The position numbers and the translations under genes are program-made. This document shows positions 60,765 through 64,000 of a stretch of 64,000 nucleotides of DNA, piece by piece. Numbering within the stretch: position 1 is the stretch's first letter; the number at the start of each line of letters is the position of its first letter. Origin of the DNA: an uncultured Prevotellaceae bacterium (GTDB lineage: Bacteria > Bacteroidota > Bacteroidia > Bacteroidales > Bacteroidaceae). Below the pieces are notes generated by a model. That model was not told the DNA's origin. It made no database searches and saw only the letters and a program-made list of their open reading frames with translations. The stretch lies in NCBI GenBank assembly GCA_947169115.1, contig CAMVOK010000006.1, forward strand, positions 1-64,000, written 5' to 3'.

Positions 60765-61367
60765 TTACTCTGGTTCTACAACCTTTACTCCACGGATAAG
60801 TTTAAGCCTCTCTGTCAAGTGTTGTGCCTCGCCCTGTCTGATAGAAAGTCTCAGGAGACAGTCGGTCTGGAAATCCTGAGCGAGAACATGTGGATTGAGT
60901 TCCTTTACGACTCGCATAACTTCGTTCATCAACGGATATTCGAAATATACCTCGAAAATAATGTCAACCGTACGTTCCTCTATATTTGCAACTGCAATAG
61001 CTTCTGCCGCAGCTTGTTTGTATGCATTCTGCAATCCGCTTGTACCTAACTTGATGCCACCAAAGTATCGGACAATAATAATGAGCGTGTTGGTAAGGTT
61101 ATTCTTGTTCAGTTGTCCGAGAATGGGTTTTCCCGCAGTTCCTGAAGGTTCACCATTATCTACAGCACGGAACATGTTGCGAAGATGCCCAAGCACGTAT
61201 GCATAACATACATGCCGGGCATCATAATACTCCTTTTCGTACTGACCGACCAGCAACTTAACTTCCTCAACACTTTCTACATGGAAGGCAAAGGCCAGAA
61301 ACTTGGAACGTTTCTCACTATACTCTCCCGTACTTCGGCCATTAATGGTCAGATACGAATCGGTCAT
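60765..61367 (-). CDS. YigZ/IMPACT-family protein
   Basis: The 200-residue protein has the IMPACT N-terminal signature (EYSEKRSKFLAFAFHV...YDARHVCYAYVLG, then DNGEPSGTAGKPIL) and a C-terminal EF-G-like DUF1949 domain. IMPACT proteins regulate translation stress in eukaryotes; the bacterial role is unclear. Its ATG directly follows the TGA of the upstream DUF1015 gene with no gap, which couples the two. Confidence 0.92.
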   Translation of the reverse strand: MTDSYLTINGRSTGEYSEKRSKFLAFAFHVESVEEVKLLVGQYEKEYYDARHVCYAYVLGHLRNMFRAVDNGEPSGTAGKPILGQLNKNNLTNTLIIIVRYFGGIKLGTSGLQNAYKQAAAEAIAVANIEERTVDIIFEVYFEYPLMNEVMRVVKELNPHVLAQDFQTDCLLRLSIRQGEAQHLTERLKLIRGVKVVEPE

Positions 61368-62618
61368 TCAATCAAGCTTATGCACAACAAGTCCGCTCCT
61401 CAACTTAGGTTCGAACCATGTGGCTTTTGGAGGCATAATCTGGTTGTTGTCGGCAATGTCCATGATTTCCTGCATCGATACGGGATACAAGGCCAGTGCC
61501 ATCTTCATCTCACCACAATCCACACGACGTTCCAACTCTTCATAGCCACGCAGTCCGCCTACAAAATCAATTCGTTTGTCGCCACGTAAGTCGGTGATTC
61601 CAAGCAGTTTATCCAGTATAAGATTGCTACTTACACTAACATCCAAACCACCAATGGGGTCGCTATCGTCAGCCAGTCCATCATGGAGAGTCAGCAGATA
61701 CCAATATCCTTCGAGATACAGTGAGAACTGATGTTTACGACTCGGATGTACACGTTCCTTACCTTGGCATTCGATGTCGAAGTCCTCTGCCAACAAGGCA
61801 AGGAACTCCTGCGGTGTATGGCCGTTCAGGTCACGAACCACACGGTTGTAATCGAGGATGGTCAATTGTGATGCTGGGAAACAAACAGCCATGAAATAGT
61901 TATATTCCTCATCACCCTTGTGATTGGGATTCTGCTGAGCCTTCTCGGCACCAACCAAGGCTGCGGCAGCCGAACGATGGTGGCCGTCTGCTATATATAA
62001 ATAAGGTATAGCAGCGAAGGTTTCTGTGATGGTCTGAATGTCTTTCTTGTCACTGATAGGCCACAACTGATGGCGGAATCCATCGATGGGAGCAATGAAG
62101 TCGTATTCAGGTTCTGTCTTGGCATAGCGTGCAACCAAGTCATCAATGACCTTGTTGTCCTTATAGGCAAAGAACACAGGCTCCATGTTCGCATTTGTGG
62201 CACGCACGTGCTTCATGCGGTCTTCCTCCTTGTCACGGCGAGTCAATTCATGCTTCTTAATTACGCCATTTTTGGTATAGTCGTCAACCAAAGCCGTTAC
62301 GACAAGTCCGAACTGGGTCTTCCCGTTCATGGTCTGAGCGTAGATATAATACATATCCTCGCTGTCCTGACGGAGCCAACCTTCTTTCTGGAACTTCTGG
62401 AAATTCTTTGTAGCCTGTTCATAGACACGAGGATCATACTCGCTTGTGCCAACAGGGAAGTCTATCTCGGGCTTGATAATATGGTAAAGGCTCTTCTCGT
62501 TATCACCAGCCTCTACCCTCGCCTCTTCACTTTCCAGCACATCATACGGACGACTCTCCACCAGTTCCACCAATTCCTTCGGTGGACGGAGTCCTTTGAA
62601 AGGTTTTATCGTTGCCAT
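61368..62618 (-). CDS. DUF1015-family protein
   Basis: A 416-residue soluble protein with the DUF1015 signature (ESRPYDVL...YIADGHHRSAAA). The family is conserved and often sits beside serine-biosynthesis genes; the biochemical function is not settled. It lies 13 nt after serA and abuts the YigZ gene, so a serC-serA-DUF1015-yigZ unit is likely. Confidence 0.92.
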   Translation of the reverse strand: MATIKPFKGLRPPKELVELVESRPYDVLESEEARVEAGDNEKSLYHIIKPEIDFPVGTSEYDPRVYEQATKNFQKFQKEGWLRQDSEDMYYIYAQTMNGKTQFGLVVTALVDDYTKNGVIKKHELTRRDKEEDRMKHVRATNANMEPVFFAYKDNKVIDDLVARYAKTEPEYDFIAPIDGFRHQLWPISDKKDIQTITETFAAIPYLYIADGHHRSAAAALVGAEKAQQNPNHKGDEEYNYFMAVCFPASQLTILDYNRVVRDLNGHTPQEFLALLAEDFDIECQGKERVHPSRKHQFSLYLEGYWYLLTLHDGLADDSDPIGGLDVSVSSNLILDKLLGITDLRGDKRIDFVGGLRGYEELERRVDCGEMKMALALYPVSMQEIMDIADNNQIMPPKATWFEPKLRSGLVVHKLD

Positions 62619-62631
62619 AATTCAATGAACA

Positions 62632-63552
62632 TTAGTTAACCTTAAACTTTGTGGTACCCTGTTCCAGATATCCAACAATCTGGTTGGCAGCAGCGATACC
62701 TGCATTCACATTGGCTTCAGCTGTCTGTGCCCCCATCTTCTTTGGAGTTGCAAAATAGCGGCCAGCAGCCTTCTCCTGGAATTCAGCATCCTTGTCTGGC
62801 TTGATGTCTGTCAGATATTTCAAGTCGGTACGTTCTTCCATCAAACGGAGCAGACCATCCTCGTCAATCACCTCCTTACGGGCTGTGTTTACAAGAATGC
62901 CACCTTTCTTCATGCGGCCAACCAAATCATAGTTGATGCTCTGACGGGTTTCTGCTGTTGCAGGAATATGCAGACTGACAATGTCGCACTCATCGAAGAG
63001 AGCCTCCTGACACGAAACAGCCACTACCCCAGCCTGCTCTATCACCTCCTTGGGACAGAAAGCATCGTAGGCATATACCTTCATGCCAAAACCATTGGCT
63101 ATGCGAGCTACATTACGACCTACATTTCCAAATGCCAGAATACCCAGTTTCTTGCCCAAGAGTTCTGTACCACTGGTGCCATTGAAGAAATTGCGCACGC
63201 CATATACCAACATGCCAAATACCAGCTCTGCTACAGAATTGGCATTCTGACCTGGGGTGTTCATGGCAACCACGTTGTGGGCAGTACATGCCTGAAGGTC
63301 GAGATTGTCATAACCAGCACCAGCTCGCACTACAATCTTCAACTGCTTGGCAGCCTCCACAACCTCAGCATCAACCTTGTCGCTTCTCACAATCAAGGCA
63401 TCAACATCCTTTACGGCATCCAACAGCTGTGACTTCTCGGTATATTTTTCCAACAAAGCCAGTTCATAGCCAGCTTTTTCTGTAACCTCACGAATGCCAT
63501 CAACAGCGACCTTGCTGAAGGGCTTTTCTGTTGCAACAAGTACCTTAGCCAT
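62632..63552 (-). CDS. serA: D-3-phosphoglycerate dehydrogenase
   Basis: The enzyme oxidises 3-phosphoglycerate in serine biosynthesis. The 306-residue D-2-hydroxyacid dehydrogenase shows NTPGQNANSVAEL, the NAD motif GKKLGILAFGNVGRNVA, NTARKEVIDEDGL and the catalytic Arg/Glu/His region. No C-terminal ACT domain is present, which makes it the short form. ATG 63552 (MAKVLVATEKPF) is used; the frame runs 15 codons upstream. It starts 1 nt after the serC stop codon. Confidence 0.93.
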   Translation of the reverse strand: MAKVLVATEKPFSKVAVDGIREVTEKAGYELALLEKYTEKSQLLDAVKDVDALIVRSDKVDAEVVEAAKQLKIVVRAGAGYDNLDLQACTAHNVVAMNTPGQNANSVAELVFGMLVYGVRNFFNGTSGTELLGKKLGILAFGNVGRNVARIANGFGMKVYAYDAFCPKEVIEQAGVVAVSCQEALFDECDIVSLHIPATAETRQSINYDLVGRMKKGGILVNTARKEVIDEDGLLRLMEERTDLKYLTDIKPDKDAEFQEKAAGRYFATPKKMGAQTAEANVNAGIAAANQIVGYLEQGTTKFKVN

Positions 63553-63553
63553 A

Positions 63554-64000
63554 TTAATGAAGTTTTTCAAATTCCTGCATTGCAGCAACCAGTGCATTCA
63601 CACCTTCCATATCCATGGCATTGTAGCAAGAAGCACGGAAACCACCTACACTGCGGTGACCCTTGATGCCAACCATGCCACGCTCGGTAGCAAACTGCAT
63701 GAAGTCAGCCTCCAGTTCCTTGTATTCGTCGTTCATTACGAAGCAGAGGTTCATTACAGAACGGTCTTCCTCAGCAACCGTGCCACGGAATAGTTTGTTG
63801 CGGTCAATTTCACCATAAACAACCTTTGCACGCTCCAGTGCACGACGTTCCATTTCCTTCACGCCACCACAATTCTTTATCCACTTCAAGGTCTGCAAGG
63901 CGCAATAGATGGGAACTGTTGGAGGTGTGTTGAACATAGAACCACCCTTGATATGTGTGCGATAATCGAGCATGGTGGGAATCTGACGGCTCACCTTGCC
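63554..64000 (-). CDS. serC: Phosphoserine aminotransferase (partial, 5' end beyond the window)
   Basis: The PLP-dependent aminotransferase of serine biosynthesis. Only the C-terminal 148 residues are in the window: [23 protein letters not shown], then [19 protein letters not shown] and [16 protein letters not shown], which match the SerC C-terminus. The gene continues off the right edge. The next gene is serA with a 1-nt gap, so the pair is coupled. Confidence 0.95.
   Translation of the reverse strand, partial: GKVSRQIPTMLDYRTHIKGGSMFNTPPTVPIYCALQTLKWIKNCGGVKEMERRALERAKVVYGEIDRNKLFRGTVAEEDRSVMNLCFVMNDEYKELEADFMQFATERGMVGIKGHRSVGGFRASCYNAMDMEGVNALVAAMQEFEKLH

Overview
The window reads as chromosome of a gut-type Bacteroidales bacterium, most likely Prevotellaceae. 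Supporting signs: many starts are preceded by the Bacteroidetes promoter pattern TTTG-N19/20-TAnnTTTG with little Shine-Dalgarno sequence; the proteins include BspA-type repeats, TonB-dependent receptors, DUF4923 and DUF4250 proteins, BatE, a serine palmitoyltransferase for sphingolipids and a methylmalonyl-CoA epimerase; and several secreted proteins share a Prevotella-style C-terminal motif. No rRNA, tRNA or convincing CRISPR array was seen.

Layout. 0-2.5 kb: 5'-truncated BspA-like gene, an outer-membrane barrel gene, and an Hsp20 gene behind a sigma-54-like promoter. 2.5-14.3 kb: MaoC hydratase, KDO genes kdsA-kdsD with an overlapping phospholipase D gene, a TPR protein, a lipoprotein solute-binding protein, pgk, nth, spt and a DbpA-like helicase. 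14.3-23 kb: a visually more GC-rich stretch with a nitroreductase, a frameshifted outer-membrane barrel protein, a small secreted protein, a frameshifted lipoprotein-anchored HTH regulator, a GH31 glycosidase and a sugar kinase. 23-29 kb: mce, a TonB receptor with a lipoprotein, then an overlapping run maf / KdsC-like HAD / DUF2520 / nitroreductase. 29-32 kb: a steroid 5-alpha-reductase-like gene, an Old-Yellow-Enzyme-like reductase and a short-chain dehydrogenase in one transcription unit. 32-38.5 kb: PurF-like amidotransferase and a fused CarA-CarB. 38.6-45 kb: SLC13 transporter, cysC, cysD, cysN and a sulfotransferase, which together make PAPS and use it. 45-49.4 kb: accessory stretch with repeats, a possible structured RNA, an AT-rich RES-domain gene, a secreted FISUMP-like protein and two tiny proteins. 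49.5-64 kb: housekeeping genes (pseudouridine synthases, dnaX, DivIC/FtsB, ligA, dapA, batE, PAP2 phosphatase, DUF1015, serA, serC).

The main idea from the hunt is a possible steroid or bile-acid tailoring region: the 5AR/OYE/SDR unit resembles clusters that flatten the steroid A/B ring junction, and 6.5 kb downstream lies a PAPS-plus-sulfotransferase cluster resembling the Bacteroides thetaiotaomicron one that prefers flat steroids. The second theme is repeats: GC-rich palindromic elements occupy the spacers of the cys operon, lie in frame inside the N-termini of CysD and CysN, and bracket a truncated DUF559 nuclease gene; a separate hairpin-bearing repeat occurs six times and often sits inside short-word simple arrays.
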